NCBI GenBank assembly: GCA_017470145.1
Contig: JAFUFB010000020.1
Location: forward strand, 26,536 to 90,535
Length of the DNA stretch: 64,000 nucleotides
Origin: Clostridia bacterium
Lineage (GTDB): Bacteria; Bacillota; Clostridia; Christensenellales; Aristaeellaceae
Reading direction: 5' to 3'
Shown: positions 43,219 through 53,492 of the stretch, piece by piece
Position numbering within the stretch: position 1 is the first letter of the stretch
Layout of the letters: every line of letters begins with the position of its first letter
The notes under the pieces: generated by a model
The model's database searches: none
The model's input: the letters and a program-made list of their open reading frames with translations, nothing else
What the model was told of the DNA's origin: nothing
Translations under genes and position numbers: made by a program

Positions 43219-46200
43219 TTATGCTTTCCGAATCGCCAAGATCGCCTTGCGACCATTTATATCCCATTCCTTGCAAGCCTCGTACCCTGCGCCGTCCTTC
43301 CGCTCCAGGGTCACCGCCAGGGTGCCCTTCTGGATCATCTCTGCGCTCTGGGCGATGGCTTCCGCCAGGGTGTCGTCCGCGGCGAAGGCAATCTCGATCC
43401 GGTCCGTCACCTCGAAGCCCGCTTCCTTCCGCATGGTCTGCACCTTGGAGATTACCTCCCGGGCGTATCCCTCCCGGATCAGTTCCTCATTCAGGTTGGT
43501 GTCCAGCACCACCGTCACTCCGTGATCCTCCAGGGCGGTGAAGCCCGGCTTCTGGGCCGGGGAGGTCAGTACATCATCCTTCCCCAGGGTCACGGTAGTG
43601 CCTTCGATGTCGAAGGAAACCTCCTCGCCCCGGTCAAAGGCGTCCACCACGTCGTTGCCGTCCAAGGTGGCCAGATGCTGGCCGATCTTCCCCAGCAGCT
43701 TGCCGTATTTCGGCCCCAGGGTCCGCATCTGCGGCTTCAGCTGATAGGTGGTAAAGGCCCGGGCGTCCTCGGTAAAGATGACCTGCTTTACGTTCAGCTC
43801 GTCCTCGCACAGGGCCTGATAGGTCTCGTCGAAGGCCGCGCCCTTGACGTACAGGTTTTGCAGCGGCTGGCGCACCTTCAGGTTCGCCGCGTTCCGGCAG
43901 GCCAGCCCCAGCTGGATCACTTCCCGCAGGGCCGCCATCTGCTTTTCCATGTCCGCGTCGATCATGGCCGGATCCGCCACCGGGAAATCGCACAGATGTA
44001 CGCTCTCCGGCGCGCCGGGGATGTTGTTCACCACCAGGTTCTGATAGATCTCCTCGCTCAGGAAGGGGATGAAGGGCGCGCTGACCTTCGCCAGGGTCAC
44101 CAGCACATGGTACAGGGTGGCAAAGGCCGCTTCCTTCTCGCCGGCCATGCCCTTGCCCCAGAACCGTTCCCGGCCCCGGCGGACGTACCAGTTGCTCAGG
44201 TCGTCCACGAAGGCGGCGATGGCGTTGGCGGGCTCCGTCACCCGGTAATTGCTCAGATCATCGTCCACCCGGGCGATGAGGCTGTTCAGCCGGCTCAGGA
44301 TCCATTTGTCCATCAGGGTCAGCTCCACCTTGTCCAGGGGATGGGCCAGAGGGTCGAAGCCGTCGATCTGGGCGTACATGGTGAAGAAGCCATAGGTGTT
44401 CTGCAGCGTGGCCAGGAATTTCCGGATGCCCTCCTGCACAGCCTCCTCCGAGAACCGCTTGGGCAGCCAGGGGGCGGAGGTGGTGCAGAAATACCACCGC
44501 AGCGCGTCCGCGCCGAACTTATCCAGCATGGCGAAGGGATCCACCACGTTGCCCAGATGCTTGGACATCTTCCGGCCTTCCGCGTCCTGCACATGGCCCA
44601 TGACGATGCAGTTCTTGAAGGGCGCCCGGTCAAACAGCACGGTGCTGATAGCCTCCAGGGTATAGAACCAGCCCCGGGTCTGGTCCACGGCTTCGCTGAT
44701 GAAATCCGCCGGGAAGTGGGATTCGAATTCTTCCTTGTGTTCGAAGGGATAGTGCCACTGGGCGAAGGGCATGCTGCCGGAGTCGTACCAGCAGTCGATA
44801 ACCTCCTTCACCCGGTGCATCTCGCCGCCGCATTCCGGGCAGCGCAGGGTCACCGCGTCGATGAAGGGGCGATGCAGCTCGATATCCTCTCCGGGATCCT
44901 GCACCGCCATCTCCCGCAGCTCCGCCCGGCTGCCGATGACGTGCATATGGCCGCAGTCGCACTTCCACACGGGCAGGGGCGTTCCCCAGTACCGCTCCCG
45001 GCTCAGGCCCCAGTCGATGACGTTCTCCAGGAAGTTGCCCATCCGGCCTTCCTTGATGTTGTCCGGCAGCCAGTTCACCGTCCGGTTGTTGCGCACCAGG
45101 TTGTCCCGCACCGCGGTCATCTTGATGAACCAGGTGGGCCGGGCGTAGTACAGCAGGGGCGTGTCGCACCGCCAGCAGAAGGGATAATCATGGGCGAAGG
45201 GCACGCCGGCAAACAGCAGCCCCTTCTCCTTCAGGTCCTGCAGGATCAGCGGGTCCGCCTCCTTGACGAACTTGCCGGCCCAGGTGGTACCTTCCACAAA
45301 TTTACCCTGGGTGTCCACCAGGTTGACGAAGGGCAGGCCGTTCTCCCGGCACACCCGGTTGTCGTCCTCGCCGTAGGCCGGGGCGATATGCACGATGCCC
45401 GTGCCGTCCTCCATGGTGACGTAGTTGTCGCACACCACGAACCAGGCCTTTTTATCCGGCTCCTGGAAGCGGTACAGGGGTTCATATTCCATGCCCCGCA
45501 GGCTCTCCCCAGGGAATTCATCCAGCATCTGGACTTCCTTGTCCTCGAACACCCGTTCCACCAGGGCCTTGGCCATGATGTAGGTTTGGCCCTCTACGGT
45601 GAATTTGCAATAGGTGTCCGTGGGATTGACGCACAGGGCCAGATTGCTGGGCAGCGTCCAGGGCGTGGTGGTCCAGGCCAGCAGATACGTATCCTTCTCC
45701 CCCTTCACCGGGAAGCGCACGTAGGCGGAGACCTCCTTTACGTTCTTGTATCCCTGAGCCACCTCGTGGGAGGACAGGGCCGTGCCGCAGCGGGGGCAGT
45801 AGGGCACGATCTTGTGGCCCTGATACAGCAGCCCCTTCTCCCAGATCTGCTTCAGGCTCCACCATTCGCTCTCGATGTAGTTGTTTTCATAGGTGATGTA
45901 GGGATGCTCCATGTCCGCCCAATAGGCCACCTGGTCGGACATCTTCTCCCATTCGTGCAGATATTTCCACACGCTCTTCTTGCATTCCGCGATGAAGGGT
46001 TCGATGCCGTATTCCTCGATCTGAGGCTTGCCGTCCAGGCCCAGGGTCTTCTCCACCTCCAGCTCTACCGGCAGGCCATGGGTATCCCATCCGGCGATGC
46101 GCAGGGCGCTCTTGCCCTTCATGGTCTGGAACCGGGGGAACAGATCCTTGATGACCCGGGTCTCGATGTGTCCGATGTGGGGCTTGCCGTTGGCCGTGGG

Positions 46201-46341
46201 CGGCCCGTCAAAGAAGGTGAACTGGGGATTCCCATCCCGCAGATGGAAGGACTTCCGGATGATGTCCTTCTCCTTCCAAAACTTGGTAACCTCCTGCTCC
46301 CGGGCCACAAAATTCATGTCCGTCGAAACTTTATTGTACAT
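43219..46341 (-). CDS. ileS: Isoleucyl-tRNA synthetase
   Basis: The 1040-residue enzyme charges tRNA-Ile. It has the HIGH motif in NGKPHIGHIETR (55-58), an editing domain (CP1), and the KMSKS loop written KMSKHLGN. The start at 46341 (MYNKVSTDMNFV) has AAGGAG upstream; the next in-frame ATG, 46317, is also possible. Length fits the longer class of bacterial IleRS. No T-box leader is recognised in the 100 bases upstream. KMSKH in place of KMSKS is a visible deviation. Confidence 0.96.
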   Translation of the reverse strand: MYNKVSTDMNFVAREQEVTKFWKEKDIIRKSFHLRDGNPQFTFFDGPPTANGKPHIGHIETRVIKDLFPRFQTMKGKSALRIAGWDTHGLPVELEVEKTLGLDGKPQIEEYGIEPFIAECKKSVWKYLHEWEKMSDQVAYWADMEHPYITYENNYIESEWWSLKQIWEKGLLYQGHKIVPYCPRCGTALSSHEVAQGYKNVKEVSAYVRFPVKGEKDTYLLAWTTTPWTLPSNLALCVNPTDTYCKFTVEGQTYIMAKALVERVFEDKEVQMLDEFPGESLRGMEYEPLYRFQEPDKKAWFVVCDNYVTMEDGTGIVHIAPAYGEDDNRVCRENGLPFVNLVDTQGKFVEGTTWAGKFVKEADPLILQDLKEKGLLFAGVPFAHDYPFCWRCDTPLLYYARPTWFIKMTAVRDNLVRNNRTVNWLPDNIKEGRMGNFLENVIDWGLSRERYWGTPLPVWKCDCGHMHVIGSRAELREMAVQDPGEDIELHRPFIDAVTLRCPECGGEMHRVKEVIDCWYDSGSMPFAQWHYPFEHKEEFESHFPADFISEAVDQTRGWFYTLEAISTVLFDRAPFKNCIVMGHVQDAEGRKMSKHLGNVVDPFAMLDKFGADALRWYFCTTSAPWLPKRFSEEAVQEGIRKFLATLQNTYGFFTMYAQIDGFDPLAHPLDKVELTLMDKWILSRLNSLIARVDDDLSNYRVTEPANAIAAFVDDLSNWYVRRGRERFWGKGMAGEKEAAFATLYHVLVTLAKVSAPFIPFLSEEIYQNLVVNNIPGAPESVHLCDFPVADPAMIDADMEKQMAALREVIQLGLACRNAANLKVRQPLQNLYVKGAAFDETYQALCEDELNVKQVIFTEDARAFTTYQLKPQMRTLGPKYGKLLGKIGQHLATLDGNDVVDAFDRGEEVSFDIEGTTVTLGKDDVLTSPAQKPGFTALEDHGVTVVLDTNLNEELIREGYAREVISKVQTMRKEAGFEVTDRIEIAFAADDTLAEAIAQSAEMIQKGTLAVTLERKDGAGYEACKEWDINGRKAILAIRKA

Positions 46342-46446
46342 CGCAATCACGCTCCTTATCATCCATAACTGACTCTATTCGCAAAATGCGTTTCCCCTCG
46401 CAACATTCATCGCTGGGAAAGCTTTCTTTCTTCGCTAAACGTTTCC

Positions 46447-46605
46447 CCAGCAGGGGCATGGGGGCGGAGCCCCCATAACTAACTATCCCCCGTCCCCCGC
46501 GCACGGGGTTTTTCGCTCCATTAAGCAACTGTCCAGTGGACAGTTCGGAGCGAAAAACGGGCGGCAGCCCCGGGCAAAAGGGGTGCAGGGGAAGAGGGCA
46601 CCCGC
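46447..46605. repeat. Dispersed GC-rich repeat, copy D (with nested hairpin)
   Basis: GGGGGCGGAGCCCCC, TCCCCCGTCCCCC, the nested block CACGGGGTTTTTCGCTCC ... GGAGCGAAAAACGGGC with AACTGTCCAGTGGACAGTT, and GGGGTGCAGGGGAAGAGGG. The nested block matches copy B except at about four positions, while the outer parts are more diverged. It lies between deoC and ileS. Confidence 0.8.
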
Positions 46606-46614
46606 CCGCAGCAA

Positions 46615-47307
46615 TTAAAGCTTGCCAGCTTTATATCTCTCTTCCGCCTCCGCCATAATCTTCTCCGTCGCGCTAACGCCGCAGCGGGAAGCCCCAGCCT
46701 CCCGCGCCGCCAGCACCGTATCCAGATCCCGGATCCCGCCGGAACCCTTCACCCGCACCTTGGCGGAAACATTGGCCCGCATCAGCTTCAGATCCTCAAT
46801 CGCGCATCCGGCGGAGCCGTACCCTGTGCTGGTTTTGACGAAGTCCGCCCCCGCCTGCTCGCTCAGATGGCAGGCGGTGACCTTCTCCTCCTCCGTCAGA
46901 TAGCAGGTTTCCAGAATCACCTTCACGATGGCGCCCGCCTCGTGAGCCGCGTTGGCGATAATGCGAATCTCGTTCCCCACGTAGTCATAGTCCCCGGCCT
47001 TCAGCTTGCCGATGTTGATGACCATGTCCAGCTCCTCGCATCCCTCCGCCAGGGCCAGCTGCGCCTCCGCCAGCTTGATGGCCGTCTCGTGGGCCCCATG
47101 GGGGAAGCCGATCACCGTGCAAACCTTGACCTCGCTGCCCTCCAGCATCTCGGCCAATATCGGCACATCGCAGGGCCGGGCACAGACGCTGGCCGTGCCA
47201 TATTTCAGGGCGATTTCGCACCCGCGGCGAATGTCCTCCTCCGTCAGCCAGGGCTGCAGGGTTGAATGATCCAGCATGGAAGCGATGTCCTTCGGGGTCA
47301 GCGCCAT
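46615..47307 (-). CDS. deoC: Deoxyribose-phosphate aldolase
   Basis: The product (230 residues) starts MALTPKDIASMLDHSTLQPW after AAGGAGACTTGACT; an ATG at 47340 is not used. It has ELDMVINIGKLKAGDYDYV with its Asp, the Schiff-base Lys in FVKTSTGYGSAG and the second Lys in RVKGSGGIRD. It splits deoxyribose-5-phosphate to glyceraldehyde-3-phosphate and acetaldehyde in nucleoside catabolism. No deoD or pdp gene is near. Confidence 0.96.
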   Translation of the reverse strand: MALTPKDIASMLDHSTLQPWLTEEDIRRGCEIALKYGTASVCARPCDVPILAEMLEGSEVKVCTVIGFPHGAHETAIKLAEAQLALAEGCEELDMVINIGKLKAGDYDYVGNEIRIIANAAHEAGAIVKVILETCYLTEEEKVTACHLSEQAGADFVKTSTGYGSAGCAIEDLKLMRANVSAKVRVKGSGGIRDLDTVLAAREAGASRCGVSATEKIMAEAEERYKAGKL

Positions 47308-47428
47308 AGTCAAGTCTCCTTCCAGCGCGAAAGCGCGCAAAAATACTCAGGAAATACAAACAAGGATTATACCTTGTTTTGCCTTAAATTTGAAGTCTTT
47401 CTGAAAAAAAGTTCGGAAAACCGCAGAA

Positions 47429-47493
47429 GCACCCCCGCGGAGCGGGGGTGCAGAAAGAAATCCCGACCAAAGCGCCCCGCGGAGCGGGGCGCT
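47429..47493. repeat. Two CCCCGC hairpins
   Basis: GCACCCCCGCGGAGCGGGGGTGC (47429-47451) and AGCGCCCCGCGGAGCGGGGCGCT (47471-47493) are perfect palindromes around a GGA/TCC loop. They are variants of the hairpins at 23013-23124. The 238-base gap between the SNF2 stop and deoC holds nothing else recognisable. Confidence 0.8.
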
Positions 47494-47545
47494 GATAAAA
47501 ATCCTGAATAGCTTTCTCCCGCAAAGCAGGGGGAATAGAAACCCA

Positions 47546-50500
47546 TCAATCCAATACGAAAGCAATATCCTCCAAGCTGGCGCTGGTGACGGATCCATCG
47601 TCGTCCGAAATCACCTGCTTGATAACCTCTTTCTTCATATCCTGCAGCTCCACCACCCGCTGCTCAATGCTCTCCCCGGCGATCAGCTTGATCACCTCCA
47701 CATTGCGGGTCTGCCCGATGCGATGGGTCCGGTCCGAGGCCTGGTTCTCCGCCGCCACGTTCCACCAGGGGTCCAGATGAATCACCGTGTCCGCCCCCGT
47801 CAGGTTCAGTCCCGTGCCCCCAGCCTTCAGGGAAATCAGGAAGACGTCCGTGCCGCTGCCGTTATTGAAGGAATCCATCATTTCCACCCGGTCCTTGGCC
47901 GGGGTGGCGCCGCTGAGGAAATAGGTGGGGATCCCCTGCCGGTTCAGCATCTCCCGCACCCCCTCCAACGCCTTCACGAACTGGGAGAAAATCAGAATCC
48001 GGTGGTGGTTCTCCAGATATTCGGGAATCAGGGTCTTCAGCATCTCCATTTTTCCGCTGCCGCCCTGGTATCCCTCCGCGAACATGCCCGGATCCACGCA
48101 CACCTGCCGCAGCCGCGTCAGATAGGGCAGCAGGTCAAAGGCCTTGCCGCCCTCCTCCAGGGCCTTCCGGGCTTCCTGGCGCATGGCGTCGTATAGCTTC
48201 CGCTGGCCGTCGCTCATGTCCGTGGAGAGGATCCGCTCGTATTTGGCGGGCAGATCCTCCAGCACATCCTCCTTTACCCGCCGCAGGATGAAGGGCCCCG
48301 CCTTCCGGGCGATGGCTGCGTGCTCCGTGTCCTGGAATTTGCTCAGCTCCTCGAAGTATCCCGGCATGATGAAGTCGAAAATGCTCCACAGGTCGATGAC
48401 GCTGTTCTCGATGGGCGTGCCTGTCAGGGCGAAGCGATGGCTGGCCTTCAGTTCCTTGACGGATTTGGTCTTCTGGGCGTTGACATTCTTGATGTATTGC
48501 GCCTCGTCCAGAATGACGTAATTGAATTCCCCGGTGTATTTGGTAATGTCGTTCCGCAGGGAGTCATAGGAGGTGATGTACACCGCCCGCTCCTTGCCGT
48601 CGATGCCGGCGATGATCTCGCTGCGCCGACTGTCCGGCCCATAGATGGCCGCCACCTTCATGGTGCCGTCGAATCGGGCGAACTCGCTCAGCCAGTTGAA
48701 AATCAGGCTCTTGGGGCAAACCACCAGGCTGGGCTTCCGGCTGCGGTCGCTTTTCAGCAGGGCGATGACCTGGATGGTCTTGCCCAGGCCCATGTCGTCC
48801 GCCAGGATGCCGCCCATGTTGTATTTTGTCAGAATGGAAAGCCACCGGAAGCCCTCCGCTTGATAATCCCGCAGAGGGGATTTCAGCGCTGGCGGGGCGA
48901 TCTCCGCCTCCTTGAAGGATCGAATCTCCTCGATCATGTCCCGCAGGTATTTGTCCACCCGGCAGCTCCGCTCATGGGAGAAAGCCTTGATGGCGTTGAC
49001 CATGGAGATGGTCTTCTTCCGGTATAGGTCCTTGGGATCCATCTGGAAATCCTGCACCGTTTCGCCGAAGTCCCGGGCCGCGTCGCTGTCCAGGTCCACA
49101 ATGCGCTCCCCGTCCAGCAGGATATATTTCCGCTTTTTCCGCAGCCCGGCGATGATCTGCTCCAGCTCCGATTCCGTGAAGTCGCTCTTCTCCAGGAAGA
49201 CCCGCACCAGGTTGTTTTGATATGTCACCCGGATCACCGGCCGGCCAACGGACTTCAGCTCCTTGTTCTTCAGGCTTTCGGAGAGATAGACGTTGGTCAG
49301 GGTTTTCAGCCGGGTAAAGTCCATCTTGAAGAAGGCCAGGACCCGGCTTTCCTCCGCCAGGACCCCCTCCACGAATCCCAGAGTGGCCAGGTAGTTTTCC
49401 AGCAGCTCCACCTTCACCCGGTCGATGCGGTCCAGCTTCTCCGGGGCGATCTCCTTCTCGTCCCGCAGCACCACCGTCCGGGCGGAGATGGTTCCCTTCT
49501 CGAAGTCGAAATAGGTGTTCAGGCGAATCTGGCTCAGGGTGAAATCCTTCTCCACCGCCTTGTCCACCTCGAACATCTCGAAGAACCGGCTGTAGATGTT
49601 CTTCCGGAAATCCTTCAGGATAGGCTTGATGCTGGTCTTCGGGTGCTCCTGAACCAGGCTGATCAGGTTCATCTCCTCCACGGAGCCCTCCACCCGGTCG
49701 ATGGTATTGATCTCCTGGCCTTTTCCCGTGGTCAGCAGGTATCCCTTCCCCGCCAGGTTCATATATTGCTGGTTCGCCTTGATCTCCGTGCTCAGCACGT
49801 AGCTTTTGCTGATCTTGATCCCGATCTTCCGCGGTTCCATCCGCAGCTGGCAGGGCGTGTCGTTGAAGAACACCGTCCGCCCCGTCAGGGTCTCCAGCAC
49901 CGTGCCCAGCAGGGCGTTGCTGAAGGTGATGTACCGCTTGTTGTTGGGCTCCCCCCGGCGGCCCTTGGCGTATTTCGCCGTGGTCAGCTGCTTTATCAGC
50001 GCCCCGTCCGTCTCCTCTAGGTTGTCCGTGTCATGGGTCAAAATCAGGTCCTTGCCGTATTCCGCCGTGGCGCCGGTGCGGAAGGCCTTCAGGAATTCAA
50101 TGGCGTCCTTGACCACGTATTTCCGGCTGTTGCCGATCTTGAAGGCCAGGGCGTTGCTGCCCTCCTGCCGATAGATCAGCCATTCCACACCCACCTTTCC
50201 GGCCTCGGTGTATAGGATCTTCTCCTCCGACAGGGATTCGCACAGCTGCTTGTATTCCTTGACGAAGTGACGATTCTCCTGCTCAAATAGGTCCGCCGCC
50301 AAGGCGTCCTGGCTGTCCTCGAAGGCTTCGTTATATTTTTCTTCCTTCCCCTCCAGGCATACCTTCCGGATCAGCTCCGGGGAATAGCCCAGCTTGTCAT
50401 ATCCGTCGGATCGGAAAATCCGCAGCCTGCCATTCTCCTCGATGGCCTGCAGCACGCTCATATCCCACTCTGGATCGACGATGTTGAACAGCGCGTAAAT

Positions 50501-52069
50501 CTCTTTGTCCTTCCGGATGATTTCGTATTGGCAGTTGAAATAGGTCTTCAGCTCCCGCTCCGGATCTCCCTTCGCCGGGGCGAAGCCCTTCATGAACGCC
50601 TGTTCCCCGTTTCTCTGGAAATAGGCTTTGGAGTCCTTCATCCGGTAAAGCACGTGGTACAGCAGCAGCTTGTTGTCCGGCAGCTTCCCCGCCGCCTCCG
50701 CAATGGCTGCCTTCAGCTCCGCGTCCTTGGTGTTCCATGCCTTGTCCACCGCGTGCAGGAGGAACCGCCCCTGCTCCGCCGGAGCGCTGTCCGCCAGCAG
50801 TTCCGCCATGATGTATTGGAAGCTCTCCTTCGTCAGGGGCGTGTTCCGGATCATCTTCAGCTGATCCGCCTTCCCCAGACCCCGAATCTCCTCCGCCGAC
50901 ATGGAAAGCTTCCGCAGCTGGCTGTAAACCTCCACCTTCTGGTCCGAGCTCAGCCGCTCCGCCAGCGCCCGCAGCGCCGGCGCAGCCTTCTTGGTGTCAT
51001 TCATGGTGTCCAGCTTCTTCGCCACCGGGCCGATGTAGGCGACGTCGATCTCCGGCGCCCCGGCGATGATCATCAGGAAGGGCAGGTCGTAATCCTCGAT
51101 CAATTCCTTCCCCTCCGCGTAGTATCTCAGCAGCCCTGGCCAGTTTTCCCGGTATTTCAGCAGCAACTCCTTGTAGTAATGCTCCTCATAATCCCCTTTT
51201 TCATCCATGGCCTTGCAGGCCCGCTGATATTCCTTCAGAATTCGCTTCAGACAGGTCCGGTTGGACCGGCGCTGCCGCCCCTCGTAGTCGCTGGGCTCGG
51301 CGAATTTCCCGCTGGCCATCACCGCGTCCTGGTATCCCTTGTCCTCGAACAGGGCCACCAGCAGCTCCTCGAAGTATTCCTCCATGAATTTGGAGTCGTA
51401 GTCATAGGCCGGCTCCAGCTCCATCAAGTATTCATGGTATCTCCGGTAATAATCCCCGCTCTTGGCGGAGCGAACCAGCCGGAGAATCTCCTTCAGCTCG
51501 CCGATCAACTGGATATCCGGATCCTCGTTCTTGATGTCGAGGGTCCGCTCCTTCAGCTCCTGTTCCAGCAGGATGGACTTGCGAACCGGCTGATCCGTGC
51601 TCACGTACGCATGGTCTAACTGGCGCAGGGCCTGAAACATGAAATCCGCCGCCGCCCGGATGTGGCCGCAGCTGATTTTTCCGCAGTTGCATTTGGCGGT
51701 GTATCCGCCCCATCTGTCATTATCCTTAATGACCGACACACGAATGGTGTTCCCATTCCCCTGCAGCTCGGCATAGATGGCCTCCCCTTCCCCCGGGGTA
51801 AAGGTGCAGGTGGCGCTTCTCATCACCCGCTCGTATTCCGCCTGGGCCGTTTTGCTCACCGACACGCCCCACCGAGCCCCCGGCATGTGGCGCTTTAATT
51901 CCTCCATGGATCGATTGAAATCCACCGCTCCTCCCGCCTGGGTCAGGGTGCCGTCCGCGTAAAAGCATTGGTTAAAAGCCCGATGATCCTCTACGTCGAA
52001 AAGGATCCCAAAACCATGCTTTTTATCCAGGGTGTATTCCCAGCTGTCTGGGGAATGATAGTATGCCAT
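47546..52069 (-). CDS. SNF2-family ATPase with SWIM zinc finger
   Basis: The 1507-residue product has an N-terminal SWIM zinc finger (KCNCGKISCGHIRAAADF, about residue 120-140), then a bacterial SNF2-associated region of about 900 residues. The helicase core has ILADDMGLGKTIQVIALL (Walker A, about 1095) and VILDEAQYIKN (about 1185), followed by VFLISLKAGGTGLNLT and SDRTHRIGQTRNVEV. It probably remodels protein-DNA complexes. It has no nuclease or methylase partner nearby, so a defence role is not indicated. Confidence 0.92.
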   Translation of the reverse strand: MAYYHSPDSWEYTLDKKHGFGILFDVEDHRAFNQCFYADGTLTQAGGAVDFNRSMEELKRHMPGARWGVSVSKTAQAEYERVMRSATCTFTPGEGEAIYAELQGNGNTIRVSVIKDNDRWGGYTAKCNCGKISCGHIRAAADFMFQALRQLDHAYVSTDQPVRKSILLEQELKERTLDIKNEDPDIQLIGELKEILRLVRSAKSGDYYRRYHEYLMELEPAYDYDSKFMEEYFEELLVALFEDKGYQDAVMASGKFAEPSDYEGRQRRSNRTCLKRILKEYQRACKAMDEKGDYEEHYYKELLLKYRENWPGLLRYYAEGKELIEDYDLPFLMIIAGAPEIDVAYIGPVAKKLDTMNDTKKAAPALRALAERLSSDQKVEVYSQLRKLSMSAEEIRGLGKADQLKMIRNTPLTKESFQYIMAELLADSAPAEQGRFLLHAVDKAWNTKDAELKAAIAEAAGKLPDNKLLLYHVLYRMKDSKAYFQRNGEQAFMKGFAPAKGDPERELKTYFNCQYEIIRKDKEIYALFNIVDPEWDMSVLQAIEENGRLRIFRSDGYDKLGYSPELIRKVCLEGKEEKYNEAFEDSQDALAADLFEQENRHFVKEYKQLCESLSEEKILYTEAGKVGVEWLIYRQEGSNALAFKIGNSRKYVVKDAIEFLKAFRTGATAEYGKDLILTHDTDNLEETDGALIKQLTTAKYAKGRRGEPNNKRYITFSNALLGTVLETLTGRTVFFNDTPCQLRMEPRKIGIKISKSYVLSTEIKANQQYMNLAGKGYLLTTGKGQEINTIDRVEGSVEEMNLISLVQEHPKTSIKPILKDFRKNIYSRFFEMFEVDKAVEKDFTLSQIRLNTYFDFEKGTISARTVVLRDEKEIAPEKLDRIDRVKVELLENYLATLGFVEGVLAEESRVLAFFKMDFTRLKTLTNVYLSESLKNKELKSVGRPVIRVTYQNNLVRVFLEKSDFTESELEQIIAGLRKKRKYILLDGERIVDLDSDAARDFGETVQDFQMDPKDLYRKKTISMVNAIKAFSHERSCRVDKYLRDMIEEIRSFKEAEIAPPALKSPLRDYQAEGFRWLSILTKYNMGGILADDMGLGKTIQVIALLKSDRSRKPSLVVCPKSLIFNWLSEFARFDGTMKVAAIYGPDSRRSEIIAGIDGKERAVYITSYDSLRNDITKYTGEFNYVILDEAQYIKNVNAQKTKSVKELKASHRFALTGTPIENSVIDLWSIFDFIMPGYFEELSKFQDTEHAAIARKAGPFILRRVKEDVLEDLPAKYERILSTDMSDGQRKLYDAMRQEARKALEEGGKAFDLLPYLTRLRQVCVDPGMFAEGYQGGSGKMEMLKTLIPEYLENHHRILIFSQFVKALEGVREMLNRQGIPTYFLSGATPAKDRVEMMDSFNNGSGTDVFLISLKAGGTGLNLTGADTVIHLDPWWNVAAENQASDRTHRIGQTRNVEVIKLIAGESIEQRVVELQDMKKEVIKQVISDDDGSVTSASLEDIAFVLD

Positions 52070-52152
52070 CGTTTTTTACCTCGTTCGCAGTCTTGTCTCT
52101 CCGCCATGGAAGCAGCCTTCCTGGCGGCCATTCTCGCCCCTGGCGAAATCAA

Positions 52153-53358
52153 TCAAAATAGCCTGTCTACCAGCGTGTCGAAAACAATCCGTGGCAGGTC
52201 CATGATCAGGTTCACCGCGTTGGCTGCGATGGTGAGTCCCAGTCCCCGAATCATCTGCCACATCTCGCCGCTGTCCATCTCGCCCACCTGGTAAATCTTC
52301 CCCGTAGGCAAGTCCGGAATGGCCGCTCCTTCGCTTTTCTCTGTCCGGATGGTCATCAGGGTCCCTTCCATGTCCGCCAACCCCAGCAGTCCCAGGCTGG
52401 TCTCGGTGGTATTCTCCTCCGGTCGCACCGTGGTCATCTCCACGCCCTCCAGCCCCGCCAGGGCGGGATCCCCCAGGGCGTCGGAAAGGTCAGGAATCAC
52501 GACTCGCATCCGGGTTACCCGGCCCTCCCCGTCCGTGTACACCGTCAGGGTCGTATCCCCGTGAGTCTCCGCCGCCATCTCCAGCAGCAGATTTTCCGTG
52601 ATGGCCGTTTCGCCAATCCGGATGCGCCCCTCCGCGAAGGCCTCGCTGAGAATCGGCACCCGGCGAATCTTCCCCAGCCCGGTCTGCACCAGGGCATTCA
52701 GCTCCGCCTCCGAAAGGTGCCAGGTCTGCTTTTCCGTCGCGCCCTCGTTCTCCCCGGGGTCCAGCGCTTCCGTTTCCGATTCCGCCAGCGCCTCCATGGC
52801 CTGCCGGGCGTAGAAGTCCAGATCCATCAGCGCGGCAGGATTTCCCCCTTCCGTGTTTTCCACGATGGTCATGATCATGCTCGCCGCCTTCCGGGCCAGG
52901 TTCTCCGCCTGTTCCCGGCCGCTGGGCTTCAGGATGGATAGATCCCCCAGCATCTGCACCAGGGTCATCAGGAAATCCTCCACCTGGTCCTGCCGGCACA
53001 TCAGCGCGCATTCCCCCATCAGGGAGCAGTAGATCCCGAAACTCTCCGCTGCCTCGTTGGCCGCCGCCCGCAGGGTCAAAACCGGCTTGCCGTAGGAGAT
53101 CAGGGCCGCCTCCCCCAGGGAAGCCTCCGCCCGCCGCTCCATCGTCAGCCGAATCTGCACCGCGTCGAAGAACTCCTTGATCTTGTCCATCCCCTCTCCC
53201 TGCAGGGCCTCCCCCGCAGCGAAGGAATAGTTCCAGACCATGGGGCCCGCTTCAGCGAAAACCTCAGTCCCCGAGGCAGCCCCCGCTTCCGCTAACCCTG
53301 CCAATGGTATAAACAGGAAAAGCAAAATAGCCATCGCCCAGCTCACCCATCGTTTCAT
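52153..53358 (-). CDS. Secreted hypothetical protein
   Basis: The 401-residue product begins with a signal peptide (MAILLFLFIPLAGLAEA) and then has long acidic helical parts (ETEALDPGENEGATEKQ) and beta-rich parts (TTLTVYTDGEGRVTRMRV). There is no membrane anchor or wall-sorting signal. A GGAGGTTGACGG site lies before the ATG. No family was recognised. The gap to the SNF2 gene is 83 bases. Confidence 0.7.
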   Translation of the reverse strand: MKRWVSWAMAILLFLFIPLAGLAEAGAASGTEVFAEAGPMVWNYSFAAGEALQGEGMDKIKEFFDAVQIRLTMERRAEASLGEAALISYGKPVLTLRAAANEAAESFGIYCSLMGECALMCRQDQVEDFLMTLVQMLGDLSILKPSGREQAENLARKAASMIMTIVENTEGGNPAALMDLDFYARQAMEALAESETEALDPGENEGATEKQTWHLSEAELNALVQTGLGKIRRVPILSEAFAEGRIRIGETAITENLLLEMAAETHGDTTLTVYTDGEGRVTRMRVVIPDLSDALGDPALAGLEGVEMTTVRPEENTTETSLGLLGLADMEGTLMTIRTEKSEGAAIPDLPTGKIYQVGEMDSGEMWQMIRGLGLTIAANAVNLIMDLPRIVFDTLVDRLF

Positions 53359-53436
53359 CCGTCAACCTCCGTTCCTTCCAATCCTTCCCCCCCTTATGAT
53401 TCGTCCTATAAGCCAAAAAACCTGCAAAAAAACCGC

Positions 53437-53465
53437 TTGCGTTTTGTTTTCAACTGTGTTATACT
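53437..53465 (+). promoter_or_regulatory. Promoter of the tRNA unit
   Basis: TTGCGT (53437-53442) and TATACT (53460-53465) are 17 bases apart. The transcript would include the tRNA-like relic and tRNA-Ala, and end at the hairpin at 53678. Confidence 0.65.
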
Positions 53466-53492
53466 TCCTTCCGTTCCGCGAGGAACGCCTGG

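Noticed and set aside
41900-43276. A 458-codon frame in the other phase of the GH4-like gene
   Set aside because: It is Gly/Arg/Ala-rich without motifs, and starts inside a dispersed repeat.
43522-46368. A 948-codon frame antisense to ileS
   Set aside because: It is a mirror of the strong codon bias of ileS, rich in His, Gln and Gly, with no domain. IleS has the motifs and the ribosome binding site.
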